Of a stretch of DNA of 64,000 bases, positions 18,556 through 26,531 are shown in pieces. Position numbers and translations under genes: made by a program. The stretch lies in contig JAGCYH010000038.1 in the NCBI GenBank assembly GCA_017960905.1, positions 1 through 64,000 on the forward strand, in the 5' to 3' direction. Source of the DNA: Bacteroidales bacterium. Lineage in GTDB: Bacteria; Bacteroidota; Bacteroidia; Bacteroidales; Marinilabiliaceae. The notes beneath the pieces are model-generated. The model worked only from the letters and a program-made list of their open reading frames with translations. It was not told where the DNA came from and ran no database searches. Position 1 is the stretch's first letter. Each line of letters opens with the position of its first letter.

Positions 18556-20013
18556 TTAAATGTTAAATACTTTTCTGACTTCCTCGCGGTCGTCGAAGTG
18601 CGATTTCACGCCTTTCACGTCTTGATAGTTCTCATGGCCTTTGCCGGCAATGAGCACTATGTCGCCTTTCTGAGCGAGCGTGAGGGCGGTTTTTATTGCC
18701 TCGCGACGGTCGACTATTGTCAGTGTGCGTGCAAGCTCGTCGGCATTCAGTCCGGCTTTCATGTCGTTGAGAATGTCGTTCGGGTCTTCGCTGCGCGGAT
18801 TGTCGCTCGTCAGAACGACGAGCGACGCGCCTCTGACAGCTTCCTGAGCCATCTCGGGGCGTTTTGTCTTGTCGCGGTCGCCACCGCAACCAACAACGCA
18901 AATGAGTCGCTGGCTCTCTTTGCGCACTGCGTTAATGGTCGAAATGACGTTGAGCAGTGCGTCGGGCGTGTGCGCGTAATCGACGATGGCAGTCTTGCCA
19001 TCGTTTGAGCGGATTGCCTCGAAACGTCCGTCAACCGGCACAAGCGAACTTAAAGCGACAAGCACATCGTGCGAGTCGAAGCCTAAGCTCACGGCCGCGC
19101 CGTATATCGCTAACAGATTGTAAGCGTTGAACTTACCTACAAACTGCATGAAAGCCTCTTCTTTGTTGAAACGTATGTTCATGCCTTCGAACGAACTCTC
19201 TATTATTTCGCCCTTGAAGTCGGCCATGGCACGAAGCGAATATGTAAGTCGCTTAGCTGCAGTGTTTTGCAGCATCACCTGGCCGTTTTTGTCGTCGATG
19301 TTGGTTATTGCGAATGCATTTTTGTCGAGTCCGTCAAAAAATGCTTTTTTCGCCTTTATGTAAGCATCAAATGTCTTGTGGTAATCCAAGTGGTCGTGTG
19401 TGATGTTGGTGAATATGCCGCCGTCGAACTGCAACCCCGCAATGCGGTGTTGCACAATGCTGTGCGAGCTCACTTCCATGAAGCAGTATTCGCAGCCCTC
19501 GGCCACCATCTGATGCATGCGCTCGTTGAGTGTTACAGCGTCGGGTGTGGTGTGTGTGGCGTCGGTGCGCTGGTCGCCAATGTAATTGGCGACAGTTGAG
19601 AACAAGCCCGACTTGTGTCCGAGCTTTGTCGTGAGGCGGTAGAGCAGTGTGGCAATGGTCGTCTTGCCGTTGGTGCCGGTTACGCCCACAAGTTTCATCT
19701 TTGACGATGGGTGGCCGTAAAACGCCGACGCCATTATGCCTAAGGCATAATGCGTGTCGGGCACTGTTACGATGCACGCATCTTGCGGATAATCAGCAGG
19801 TTGCTTCTCGCAAACTATTGCTCTGCAACCTTGTTCAAACACTTTGGCAATGTAGTCGTGTCCGTCGCTGGCCACGCCTTTCTGTGCCACGAAAAGTGTT
19901 TCGGGCGTCGCCTTGCGGCTGTCGAATACTATACCGCTCACTTTTCTGCCGGCATCGCCGATGATGTTGACCGAAGCCAACTCTCCGATAATATCTTTTA
20001 CACTTTTATCCAT
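18556..20013 (-). CDS. murE: UDP-MurNAc-tripeptide synthetase MurE, meso-DAP type
   Basis: Cytoplasmic ligase adding the third stem-peptide residue. The 485-aa protein has the ATP P-loop TGTNGKTTIA, the THDHLDYHKTFDAY segment and the C-terminal motif DNPRSEDP. DNPR is the established specificity signature for meso-diaminopimelate (lysine-adding enzymes have different residues), so this organism very probably has meso-DAP peptidoglycan. Its start overlaps the ftsI stop by 8 bases, indicating translational coupling. murF, murB and ddl are not in this cluster and must lie elsewhere. Confidence 0.96.
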   Translation of the reverse strand: MDKSVKDIIGELASVNIIGDAGRKVSGIVFDSRKATPETLFVAQKGVASDGHDYIAKVFEQGCRAIVCEKQPADYPQDACIVTVPDTHYALGIMASAFYGHPSSKMKLVGVTGTNGKTTIATLLYRLTTKLGHKSGLFSTVANYIGDQRTDATHTTPDAVTLNERMHQMVAEGCEYCFMEVSSHSIVQHRIAGLQFDGGIFTNITHDHLDYHKTFDAYIKAKKAFFDGLDKNAFAITNIDDKNGQVMLQNTAAKRLTYSLRAMADFKGEIIESSFEGMNIRFNKEEAFMQFVGKFNAYNLLAIYGAAVSLGFDSHDVLVALSSLVPVDGRFEAIRSNDGKTAIVDYAHTPDALLNVISTINAVRKESQRLICVVGCGGDRDKTKRPEMAQEAVRGASLVVLTSDNPRSEDPNDILNDMKAGLNADELARTLTIVDRREAIKTALTLAQKGDIVLIAGKGHENYQDVKGVKSHFDDREEVRKVFNI

Positions 20014-22138
20014 TTTCCAACTCTATTGTTATGGTTGAACCTTTAGTATATGTGCTGCCGGCGGCTATCGATTGCGAACTTACGCGGCCGACACCTATTA
20101 TTTTCACTTTCAGACCAATAGCCTCGAGCAGACTCACAGCGTCGCTTGCGCCCATGCCTTTCACGTCGGGCACGCTGTTGTCGAGCAGATGACGCGCCGT
20201 GAGCTTCACCTTGTCGGCTTCGGCCGTCGTCGATATCCATGTCGAGTTGACATCGAGGTTATGAGGTATCTTCAATTCGTTGAATACTCTGTTAATGTCG
20301 GCCAGACGACCGCCTTTTGAGAACGGAAATTGCTCTGCCAGAGCAATTTCGGGTGTCTCGCGTACGTTGCCGTTGCGATATTCGGCGGCATACACGCGGT
20401 CGGCAATGGCCTTCACAACATTTCCGGCAACTACGTTGCCGTAATAAACGTTGTTCGATGGCCCGTAAACCATTACTATACAGCTGTATAGCGGTTTGTC
20501 GGCGGGAAAATACCCGGCAAACGACGCCAAGTAGCGTTTTTCGTATCCGCCGCCCTCTTTCACCAACTGTGCCGTGCCTGTCTTGCCGGCAATGCCGTAA
20601 GGCGTGCCTTTGATGTTTTTCGCCGTTCCGTCTTCCACAACACCTTTAAGTAGCTCATGCACAGTGCGTATCGTCTTGCGCGAAGCTATCGAGTTTCGCA
20701 GTACTTTGGGGCGTATGTGGTCGGTTATGCGGCCGTTTTCACCATAGCCTTCTATGAGCATCGGGCGCATCATCACACCGTTGTTGGCCACTGTGTTGTA
20801 GAATGTCAGCAGCTGAAGCGGCGTTATCTGCATCTCGTAACCTATTGCCATCCAAGGCAGTGTGGTGCCCGACCATGTCGGGTCGTCGTAGTTCTTGAAC
20901 ATCGTGTTGCGTGTGCCCTTCAGGTCGAATTGCAATGAGTCGCACAGCCCCAAGTCGTGCAGACGGTCGATAAACTGTTGCGGGTCTTTCTTGTAGCCTT
21001 CGGCTACAAGACGCGCAAAGGCTATGTTCGACGAGGCCTCGAAGGCTTTGCGTATCGTAAGCCACTCGTGCGGTTTCGAGTCGTGCAGCACGGCGTCTTT
21101 TGCAAATTCGTACACGCCGTTGTTAGTGTAGACGCTGTCTTTGTCAACGTCGTTTACGATGCCGTCTTCCATGCAAGCTATGAGCGTGGCGAGTTTGAAT
21201 GTAGAGCCAGGCTCGGCGCGCTCTGTCACGGCGTAGTTGTTGTCTTCTGAGAATGTCCCTGTCTTCTGGTCGTAGCGCAGATTCACAATTGCTTTTATTG
21301 CGCCAGTGCGCACTTCCATAAGTATCGCAATGCCGTGGTCGGCATTGTGGTTTTTCAGCTGACGCATCATTGAGTATTCTGCAACATCCTGAATATCAAT
21401 GTCTATCGTCGTTATGATGTCTTTGCCGTTTTGCGGTGCTGTAATCTCTTTGTTGGTCCATTTGCCCATCACGCGTATGCGGTCGCTCAGTCCGTCGACA
21501 CCGCGCAGCACGTCGTCGAACGAGTTCTCTATGCCCACCATGCCGCCTTTCGTCTTGTCTAAGTAGAGCCTTCCTACAGTTCGCGACGCTAAAAGCCCGA
21601 AGGGCTTTTTGCGGTTGTCGCTCTCTTCGGGCATGAATCCGCCTTTGTTGCGGCCCAAGCAGAATATCGGGAATTGGCTCACCTCTTTCATCTCGTTGTA
21701 GGTGATGCGTCTGTTATTTATAATAAGGTAATGGTTTTTCCCATCGGCGCGGGCTTTCTCTATCATGCGCTGATACTCGTATGGTGTCTTGTCGCCGAAG
21801 AACTTCGACAGCTTCTGGCTCAGCGCGCCAATGTTCTTGTTGAACACGTCGTCGGGCAAGCCGTTCGAACTCGGGTCCATTATTATGCGGTAGTTGGGCA
21901 CAGAGCAGGCGAGTTTGCGCCCGTCGCTTGCCAGTATGTTGCCTCTGATGGCCTCAAGCGGAACATTCTCTCTCGAAAAGTCGGTGCGCATCTCCTGACT
22001 GCACTTCGTACCGTCGGCAATTTTCACCCACAAGGCCTTGCCCGTTATGCACAGAAGCATAGCGAACACCAGCAGGTAAATTCCCATTATGCGGTTGAGA
22101 ATCGACTTTTTCGATACTTTGTTGTTCTCTTTTGCCAT
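20006..22138 (-). CDS. ftsI: Class B penicillin-binding protein FtsI (PBP3-like) with PASTA domain
   Basis: Septal transpeptidase that cross-links peptidoglycan and partners with FtsW. The 710-aa protein has a cytoplasmic N-terminus, one transmembrane helix (about residues 17-36), a pedestal domain and the transpeptidase domain. The active site is S312 (STFK, SxxK with K315), SSN at 369-371 and KTG at 519-521. The last 60 or so residues form a PASTA domain (NSVPDVKGMGASDAVSLLE), which binds muropeptides or beta-lactams in other proteins; it is absent in E. coli FtsI. The gene follows the ftsL-like gene after 1 base. Confidence 0.95.
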   Translation of the reverse strand: MAKENNKVSKKSILNRIMGIYLLVFAMLLCITGKALWVKIADGTKCSQEMRTDFSRENVPLEAIRGNILASDGRKLACSVPNYRIIMDPSSNGLPDDVFNKNIGALSQKLSKFFGDKTPYEYQRMIEKARADGKNHYLIINNRRITYNEMKEVSQFPIFCLGRNKGGFMPEESDNRKKPFGLLASRTVGRLYLDKTKGGMVGIENSFDDVLRGVDGLSDRIRVMGKWTNKEITAPQNGKDIITTIDIDIQDVAEYSMMRQLKNHNADHGIAILMEVRTGAIKAIVNLRYDQKTGTFSEDNNYAVTERAEPGSTFKLATLIACMEDGIVNDVDKDSVYTNNGVYEFAKDAVLHDSKPHEWLTIRKAFEASSNIAFARLVAEGYKKDPQQFIDRLHDLGLCDSLQFDLKGTRNTMFKNYDDPTWSGTTLPWMAIGYEMQITPLQLLTFYNTVANNGVMMRPMLIEGYGENGRITDHIRPKVLRNSIASRKTIRTVHELLKGVVEDGTAKNIKGTPYGIAGKTGTAQLVKEGGGYEKRYLASFAGYFPADKPLYSCIVMVYGPSNNVYYGNVVAGNVVKAIADRVYAAEYRNGNVRETPEIALAEQFPFSKGGRLADINRVFNELKIPHNLDVNSTWISTTAEADKVKLTARHLLDNSVPDVKGMGASDAVSLLEAIGLKVKIIGVGRVSSQSIAAGSTYTKGSTITIELENG

Positions 22139-22139
22139 T

Positions 22140-22466
22140 TTACTTCATTTCCAATATACGAGGCGGCTCGGTAAGTTCTTTCAAATCAAGTCCTTCGGCT
22201 TCAACTCGTCGTATCACTTCGCTTTGTTTGCTCATGTTCATGAGCTCCGACGATGTCGAAATCGATTCGTAGCGCAGCTCCTTTATGTCGTTGGTCAATT
22301 CGGCTATTTCGCGCAAATCGCTCTCTACACAAAGGTGGTTTGTTATGTACAGAAATCCCAAGAACAATACGAACAGGCAGTAGTGCAAGTATTTGTTCGA
22401 AGGCAGGTGAAACTGCCCGCTTATGACTACTTTCAATGCTTCTAATGTCTTGGCTTTCAGCTTCAT
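22140..22466 (-). CDS. FtsL-like divisome protein
   Basis: 108-aa bitopic protein: basic cytoplasmic N-terminus, one membrane helix (about residues 27-45, LHYCLFVLFLGFLYITNHL) and a periplasmic coiled coil with heptad pattern (about 48-90, DLREIAELTNDIKELRYESIS). Size, topology and position between rsmH and ftsI are those of FtsL, which with DivIC/FtsB and FtsQ activates FtsWI. Primary sequence is not conserved in this family, so the call depends on context and topology. It sits 9 bases after rsmH and 1 base before ftsI. Confidence 0.8.
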   Translation of the reverse strand: MKLKAKTLEALKVVISGQFHLPSNKYLHYCLFVLFLGFLYITNHLCVESDLREIAELTNDIKELRYESISTSSELMNMSKQSEVIRRVEAEGLDLKELTEPPRILEMK

Positions 22467-22475
22467 ATCGTTTGT

Positions 22476-23390
22476 TTAAAAATTCGTTCTAACTGCTATT
22501 CTCAGCTTCGCACTTCGTGCTCGGCTGTTTCGCTCTATCTCTTCGTCGCTTGGCACTATGGCCTTGCGGTTCACGGCTTCGAAAGGTGTCTGCGAGTGCC
22601 CGTAGATGTCTTGCTCTGCGTTGGCCTTGTCGACATTGCCCGAGCGGATGAGGTTTTTCACCATGCGGTCTTCGAGGCTGTGGTAGGCTATTATGACCAT
22701 TCGCCCGCCTGGGCGAATGATATCCGTCGAACGTGTCAGCATCTCGCGCAGAGCGTCCATCTCGCCGTTCACCTCTATGCGCAATGCCTGAAAAACCTTG
22801 GGCAGCATCTTGCTCTGCTCGTTTTTGCTGGTGTTGGCCTCAACTATCTCGCGCAGTCGGGTAGTGGTATCGATGGACTTTGCAACTCGCTCTCGCACAA
22901 TGGCTTTTGCAAGCCGGCCCGCATTTGCTATTTCGCCGTAAACGGTAAAAACGCGTTTCAACTCATCTTCGGCGTAGTTGTTCACAATGTCGGCGGCTGT
23001 GCGCTCCATGCCTTGTCCCATGCGCATGTCGAGCGGCGCGTCGAAGCGGAACGAGAAGCCGCGTTCAGCGGCGTCGAAGTGATGCGACGAAACGCCCAAA
23101 TCGCCCAGCAGCCCGTCGACCTTGTCGATGCCCATATAGCGCAGAAACTGCGCTATATATCTGAAATTATGACGCACGAAAGTCAGCCGTTTGTCGTCGG
23201 GACGGTTGGCGTAGGCTTGCTCGTCCTGGTCGAAAGCTATGAGCCGCCCTTCTGCGCCAAGTCGGCGCAGAATCTCGCGGCTGTGCCCACCGCCGCCGAA
23301 CGTAACATCGACGTACGTCCCCGACGGGTTGATGTCCAATCCGTCGACCGACTCTTTCAGCAACACCGGTATGTGGTATTCTGTGCTCAT
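22476..23390 (-). CDS. rsmH: 16S rRNA (cytosine-1402-N4)-methyltransferase RsmH
   Basis: SAM-dependent enzyme methylating N4 of C1402 in 16S rRNA. The 304-aa protein (formerly MraW) has YHIPVLLKESVDGL at the start, the SAM site VDVTFGGGGHSREIL, the motif GLLGDLGVSSHHFD and the C-terminal segments FQALRIEVNGEM and IAYHSLEDRMVKN. All match the family and the length is normal. The start overlaps the mraZ stop by 4 bases (ATGA), indicating translational coupling. Confidence 0.96.
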   Translation of the reverse strand: MSTEYHIPVLLKESVDGLDINPSGTYVDVTFGGGGHSREILRRLGAEGRLIAFDQDEQAYANRPDDKRLTFVRHNFRYIAQFLRYMGIDKVDGLLGDLGVSSHHFDAAERGFSFRFDAPLDMRMGQGMERTAADIVNNYAEDELKRVFTVYGEIANAGRLAKAIVRERVAKSIDTTTRLREIVEANTSKNEQSKMLPKVFQALRIEVNGEMDALREMLTRSTDIIRPGGRMVIIAYHSLEDRMVKNLIRSGNVDKANAEQDIYGHSQTPFEAVNRKAIVPSDEEIERNSRARSAKLRIAVRTNF

Positions 23391-23860
23391 CTCGTTTCGT
23401 TGTTTTGACGGCTGTTCGACCCAAGAATCTTCTCCGCCAGCAGTGCCAAATCTTCGGCACTCATTGCCTGGCTGTCGTAAGTGTCACTATCCCAGACTTC
23501 TATGTGCTTGTCGACGCCCAAAAACGTCAGCTGCTTGTCGGCGCCTATGATTTGTAAAAGGCGTCGGGGCAGAAGTATGCGACTGAAATTATCAACTTGT
23601 AGTTCTGCAGTGTTGCGCTGGTATTCGCGCAGAAAACGTGTATGTTCGCGGTCATAACTATTTATTTTGGTTCGTAAATCGTCCATTATCCGTTCCCACT
23701 CGTTGTAAGGATACAGCAGCAGACACGGCTCGAAGAGGTCCTTCTTGACTATTAGGCGCATGTCGCCCATGTTTTCAAGCTCATGCTTGAAAGCCACGGG
23801 CAGAACTATTCTGCCTTTCGCGTCTGCTTTGCCGTTAAAATCTCCTATGAAAGTGGACAT
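23387..23860 (-). CDS. mraZ: Transcriptional regulator MraZ
   Basis: First gene of the dcw operon. MraZ is an AbrB-like double swapped-hairpin protein that binds direct repeats ahead of its own gene and regulates the cluster. The 157-aa product has two repeat units: FIGDFNGKADAKGRIVLPVAF near the start and the second around FSRILLPRRLLQIIGADKQLTFLG (about 95-120). Both carry the D/N-x-x-GR-hydrophobic-LP pattern in complete or relaxed form. Three candidate MraZ-binding repeats lie immediately upstream. The 3' end overlaps rsmH. Confidence 0.93.
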   Translation of the reverse strand: MSTFIGDFNGKADAKGRIVLPVAFKHELENMGDMRLIVKKDLFEPCLLLYPYNEWERIMDDLRTKINSYDREHTRFLREYQRNTAELQVDNFSRILLPRRLLQIIGADKQLTFLGVDKHIEVWDSDTYDSQAMSAEDLALLAEKILGSNSRQNNETR

Positions 23861-23883
23861 TTTCGTTTCTTTTTTTCAACGGG

Positions 23884-23914
23884 TAAAAGTATAAAGAAAA
23901 AAAACCACTTCCAA
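23884..23914 (-). promoter_or_regulatory. Candidate dcw operon promoter
   Basis: On the minus strand a TTGG (23911-23914) and TACTTTTA (23884-23891) are separated by 19 bases, close to the Bacteroidota consensus TTTG-N19-TAnnTTTG. The predicted transcript start lies about 15-20 bases before mraZ. The assignment is strengthened by the operator-like repeats overlapping it. Confidence 0.55.
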
Positions 23915-23930
23915 CCACTTTGCCCCACTT
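23905..23930 (-). promoter_or_regulatory. Three 10-bp-spaced repeats, candidate MraZ operator
   Basis: The hexamer CCACTT (AAGTGG on the transcribed-sense minus strand) occurs at 23905-23910, 23915-23920 and 23925-23930, exactly one helical turn apart. Characterised MraZ operators are TGGGN direct repeats separated by 5-base spacers; here the cores read TGGTT, TGGTT and TGGGG with 5-base spacers. They overlap the -33 element and spacer, so binding would block RNA polymerase. Confidence 0.65.
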
Positions 23931-24058
23931 TCTTTAATTTTTAACATTTTATTTTTCAACATTATTGTTGATAATGTACATAAAATGCTGATAATAAGAT
24001 ATTTATCTTATTATATAAAAATAAGGTCGAATGAAAGATTTTTTGGAGTTTGCACTCG

Positions 24059-24823
24059 CTAATAGTATATCACTTCGCGTTCTATGAGCTCGACGGGTTT
24101 CCCGTTGCGGCGCACGATGCGCTGAGTCCAGTTATTGTGCTCATCTACAGTGTGTTCGTACTCGTATGTCGTTTTCTGCTTGTTCTCTTTTATTATTTAT
24201 TTTTTCGGGTGTCCGTTGGCATCGAGCGTTATTGTTTGCTCCGACACGTCGCTGTTGCTCGTCTTCAGCACTCGCACCAGCCGGCGGTTGTCGTTGTAGA
24301 AATACTCGGTGAGCACTCGCTCACCGTCGTTGAACGACTCGTTGTTGGCGGCCCAGTTAGGCATGTGGCTAACCTCTGATGTACTGATAGTTACGGCTAT
24401 GGCGTCGGTGTCGCGCATACGCGCTACGACGCCATCAGCGGTGTTGGCGTAGAGCGTCTGCAGCGTCCGCGTGCCCGATGCATCGTATGATGTCGAAACC
24501 GATTTCATGCTGTCTTTGTACTGATATATTGTCTTGGACAACAGCTCGTTAGCCGCGTCGAACGTCTGCTCGAGCTTTACGCTGCCGTTTTCTGCAAATT
24601 CAACCGAACGAACCGACTGCAACTCGCCTTTGTCAACCACGTGGCGCGAGAAATCCACCTTGTACACACGTTCGGTAACGCGCTGCACGGGACCGTAAAG
24701 TTGAGCCGTCTCGCGATCGGTGGCGCCGGAGCAGTTGACGCCAAAACGCTGCGCAACGCTTTGCGTTGCGTTGCAAAATACTATGAATAAGGCTATTATG
24801 CGTATCAAAACTCTCATAATCAT
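24059..24823 (-). pseudogene. Secreted protein of unknown function, interrupted by in-frame stop
   Basis: The reading frame starts at 24823 or 24817 (MRVLIRIIALFIVFCNATQSVAQ, a signal peptide). It runs to a TAA at 24197-24199, giving about 206-208 residues. The same frame stays open after the TAA for 45 more codons to a TAG at 24059-24061. That tail reads like normal protein: YEYEHTVDEHNNWTQRIVRR, with the pattern seen at the end of related Bacteroidales secreted proteins. The TAA therefore probably interrupts one gene of about 250 codons. Alternatives are a sequencing error, true shortening, or readthrough. Charged YxY/D-x-N repeats recall YD-type beta-strand repeats. Function unknown. Confidence 0.6.
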
Positions 24824-24863
24824 CAAAATAACACTGCAAAGAAAAGCATTTTTTGGCAAAAGC

Positions 24864-24892
24864 AAAAAAAAGAGGTCAGTAAAACTGACCTC
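24864..24892 (-). terminator. Terminator of tRNA-Thr
   Basis: A perfect 9-bp stem (24872-24880 with 24884-24892) and a 3-base loop is followed on the minus strand by eight T. It lies just after the tRNA 3' end and separates the tRNA from the leftward secreted-protein gene. Confidence 0.88.
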
Positions 24893-24900
24893 AAGCCTTG

Positions 24901-24973
<73 letters not shown>

Positions 24974-24983
24974 AAAAGCGATG

Positions 24984-25013
24984 CAAAGGTAGTGCTTTTC
25001 TGTGAAAAACAAA
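24984..25013 (-). promoter_or_regulatory. Promoter of tRNA-Thr
   Basis: On the minus strand TTTG (25010-25013) and TACCTTTG (24984-24991) are separated by 18 bases. Both elements match the Bacteroidota primary-sigma consensus perfectly. Transcription would start a few bases before the mature tRNA. Confidence 0.82.
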
Positions 25014-25045
25014 CAGCCTTTCTCTTTTTTCGCCTCAATATCGTC

Positions 25046-25513
25046 TTATTTTTTCTCTTTCAGAAAATCGAGCATGCCGCGGCAGGCATCTTCAAGAACA
25101 TCTATCACGTACGTAAAACCTTGTGCGCCACCATAATACGGGTCGGGCACGGTGTCGGTCGTGTACTCTCGGCAAAAGTCGGTCATGCGCACTATCTGCG
25201 CCCGCGAGTCCGACGGGGCTCTGCTTTGCAAAGCCCGTATGTTCTCATCGTCCATGCCCACTATGTAGTCGAAGTGGCGGAAATCGTCGGTCGTAACCGG
25301 CCGACTTATGTGCGTTATGAAATAGCCGCGCTGGTAAGCGAAGTTGCGCATGCGGCCGTCGGCTTTCTCGCCCTCGTGGTACGATATTATGCCGGCCGAG
25401 TCGATTTCAAAATCGGCCTCAACACCCTCTTTTTCAACCATATCCTGCATTATCGTCTCGGCCATTGGCGAACGGCAGATGTTCCCCAGACAGACAAATA
25501 GTATTCTATTCAT
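25046..25513 (-). CDS. Low-molecular-weight protein-tyrosine phosphatase
   Basis: 155-aa cytoplasmic phosphatase. The P-loop is FVCLGNICRSP, with nucleophile C8 and R14 (C-x5-R). The general acid is D124 in the DPYYGG motif. The IDSAGIISYHEGEKADGR segment is typical of the family. Bacterial members act on phosphotyrosine proteins such as BY-kinases, or on arginine phosphate; the partner here is unknown, and no kinase gene is nearby. Its start overlaps the end of the EFR1-type gene by 8 bases, so the two are translated from one mRNA. Confidence 0.93.
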   Translation of the reverse strand: MNRILFVCLGNICRSPMAETIMQDMVEKEGVEADFEIDSAGIISYHEGEKADGRMRNFAYQRGYFITHISRPVTTDDFRHFDYIVGMDDENIRALQSRAPSDSRAQIVRMTDFCREYTTDTVPDPYYGGAQGFTYVIDVLEDACRGMLDFLKEKK

Positions 25514-26315
25514 TTTCAGTGTTTTGTGTGTCTTTCGTCTTTACGAAATGCAAATTCTGCTGCAAGTCGGGATGCACGTAGCGGCCCATGTCCACCGAAA
25601 CGTCGCCATATTCTATGGCGCGTTTCGGGCATCGGTGAATGCAGGCCACGCACTGAACGCAGTCCTTGCCCCACACCGGGCGCCCGTTGACGAGGCGGAT
25701 GTTGTGCGTCGGGCAAACCGCCTCGCACAACCCGCACGACACGCAAGCGTCAGTCGTGCGGAAACGCACGCGTTTCACCGCCATGCGCGCAAAAAGCGGA
25801 TACACCACACCCGACTTCAACCACGCCTTAGTGCCGCGTGTGTACATCGGCACGCTGTCGTCGGCGTGCCCTTGTATGGCTGCAACTATCTGGCTCACAC
25901 GTAGTTCGCTGTTGGCTATCTTCTCTTTGGCCAGTTCGGCATCGTCGATGCCAAAACCTTTCATAAGTATGTAGTTATTAGGCATTTGCACCGAATAAGC
26001 TGCTACCAGTCTGATGCCTTTTTTCTTCAGCGCCTTGGCGAAAATCTTGTCGGCATTGCCGCAGTTGTCGCCGCAGACGAACACCGCCCACGCCTCGGTG
26101 TAGCGCTTGTCGAACGTGCAGCGCCGCACAAAACGCATCATGAACAGCGCCGGTCCCCACGAGTGCACAGGCATCACAAAGATGAGCCGTTTCTCGTCGC
26201 GCGCTTCCACGCGCGACGTTTCGTAATCGACAGCCACAGCCTTGTCGTCAAGCATCTCGGCCATCCGCACCGCCACCGACTGCGAATTGCCAGTTCCCGT
26301 TGTGTATAATATCAT
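25506..26315 (-). CDS. EFR1-family flavodoxin/ferredoxin protein
   Basis: About 269 residues if started at the ATG at 26313-26315. An upstream in-frame ATG at 26387 is rejected because a promoter lies between the two. The N-terminal half is a flavodoxin-like FMN fold starting MILYTTGTGNSQSVAVRMAE, the phosphate-binding loop. The C-terminal part has two [4Fe-4S] motifs, CVSCGLCEAVCP and CVQCVACIHRCP. Such proteins are presumed electron carriers of anaerobes; the partner is unknown. It is first in a two-gene operon with the tyrosine phosphatase. Confidence 0.85.
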   Translation of the reverse strand: MILYTTGTGNSQSVAVRMAEMLDDKAVAVDYETSRVEARDEKRLIFVMPVHSWGPALFMMRFVRRCTFDKRYTEAWAVFVCGDNCGNADKIFAKALKKKGIRLVAAYSVQMPNNYILMKGFGIDDAELAKEKIANSELRVSQIVAAIQGHADDSVPMYTRGTKAWLKSGVVYPLFARMAVKRVRFRTTDACVSCGLCEAVCPTHNIRLVNGRPVWGKDCVQCVACIHRCPKRAIEYGDVSVDMGRYVHPDLQQNLHFVKTKDTQNTENE

Positions 26316-26344
26316 AAAGGTATAGACGTTTAATTTCCCAGTGC

Positions 26345-26376
26345 CAAAAATAGTGGAAATATTCCACTTCTTCAGA
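26345..26376 (-). promoter_or_regulatory. Promoter of the EFR1/phosphatase operon with internal inverted repeat
   Basis: On the minus strand TCTG (26373-26376) is followed after 20 bases by TATTTTTG (26345-26352), a full -7 consensus, placed about 30 bases before the chosen start. A perfect 6-bp inverted repeat GTGGAA-ATA-TTCCAC (26353-26367) fills the spacer and could be an operator. Confidence 0.6.
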
Positions 26377-26415
26377 TGTTTTGCCACAACAATCTATTTC
26401 TACATATAATATTTA

Positions 26416-26444
26416 TTGTCATAATAGTTTTTTCATTATTTTTG
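26416..26444 (+). promoter_or_regulatory. Candidate promoter of the restriction-modification operon
   Basis: TTG (26416-26418) and TATTTTTG (26437-26444) are 18 bases apart, matching the phylum consensus. The predicted leader is about 80 bases and contains a 14-codon ATG-started frame (26478-26522) of doubtful meaning. Confidence 0.5.
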
Positions 26445-26531
26445 TAAAACAAAAGAAGAGTGGAGAGTGAAATAAAAATGCAATATTCTACGATTTACTT
26501 CGGTCATTTACGTATGTATTAGAGTTTTATT

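Noticed and set aside
26316..26387. Longer start for the EFR1-type protein
   Set aside because: The extra 24 residues precede the flavodoxin loop, do not resemble the family and would begin upstream of the consensus promoter.
26478..26522. 14-codon ATG-started frame in the leader of the restriction operon, sharing 15 of 16 bases (26483-26498) with the hsdS-like gene at 29693-29708
   Set aside because: With one mismatch allowed, a 16-base match between some pair of sites is expected by chance in 64 kb; there is no longer similarity and no recombination site.
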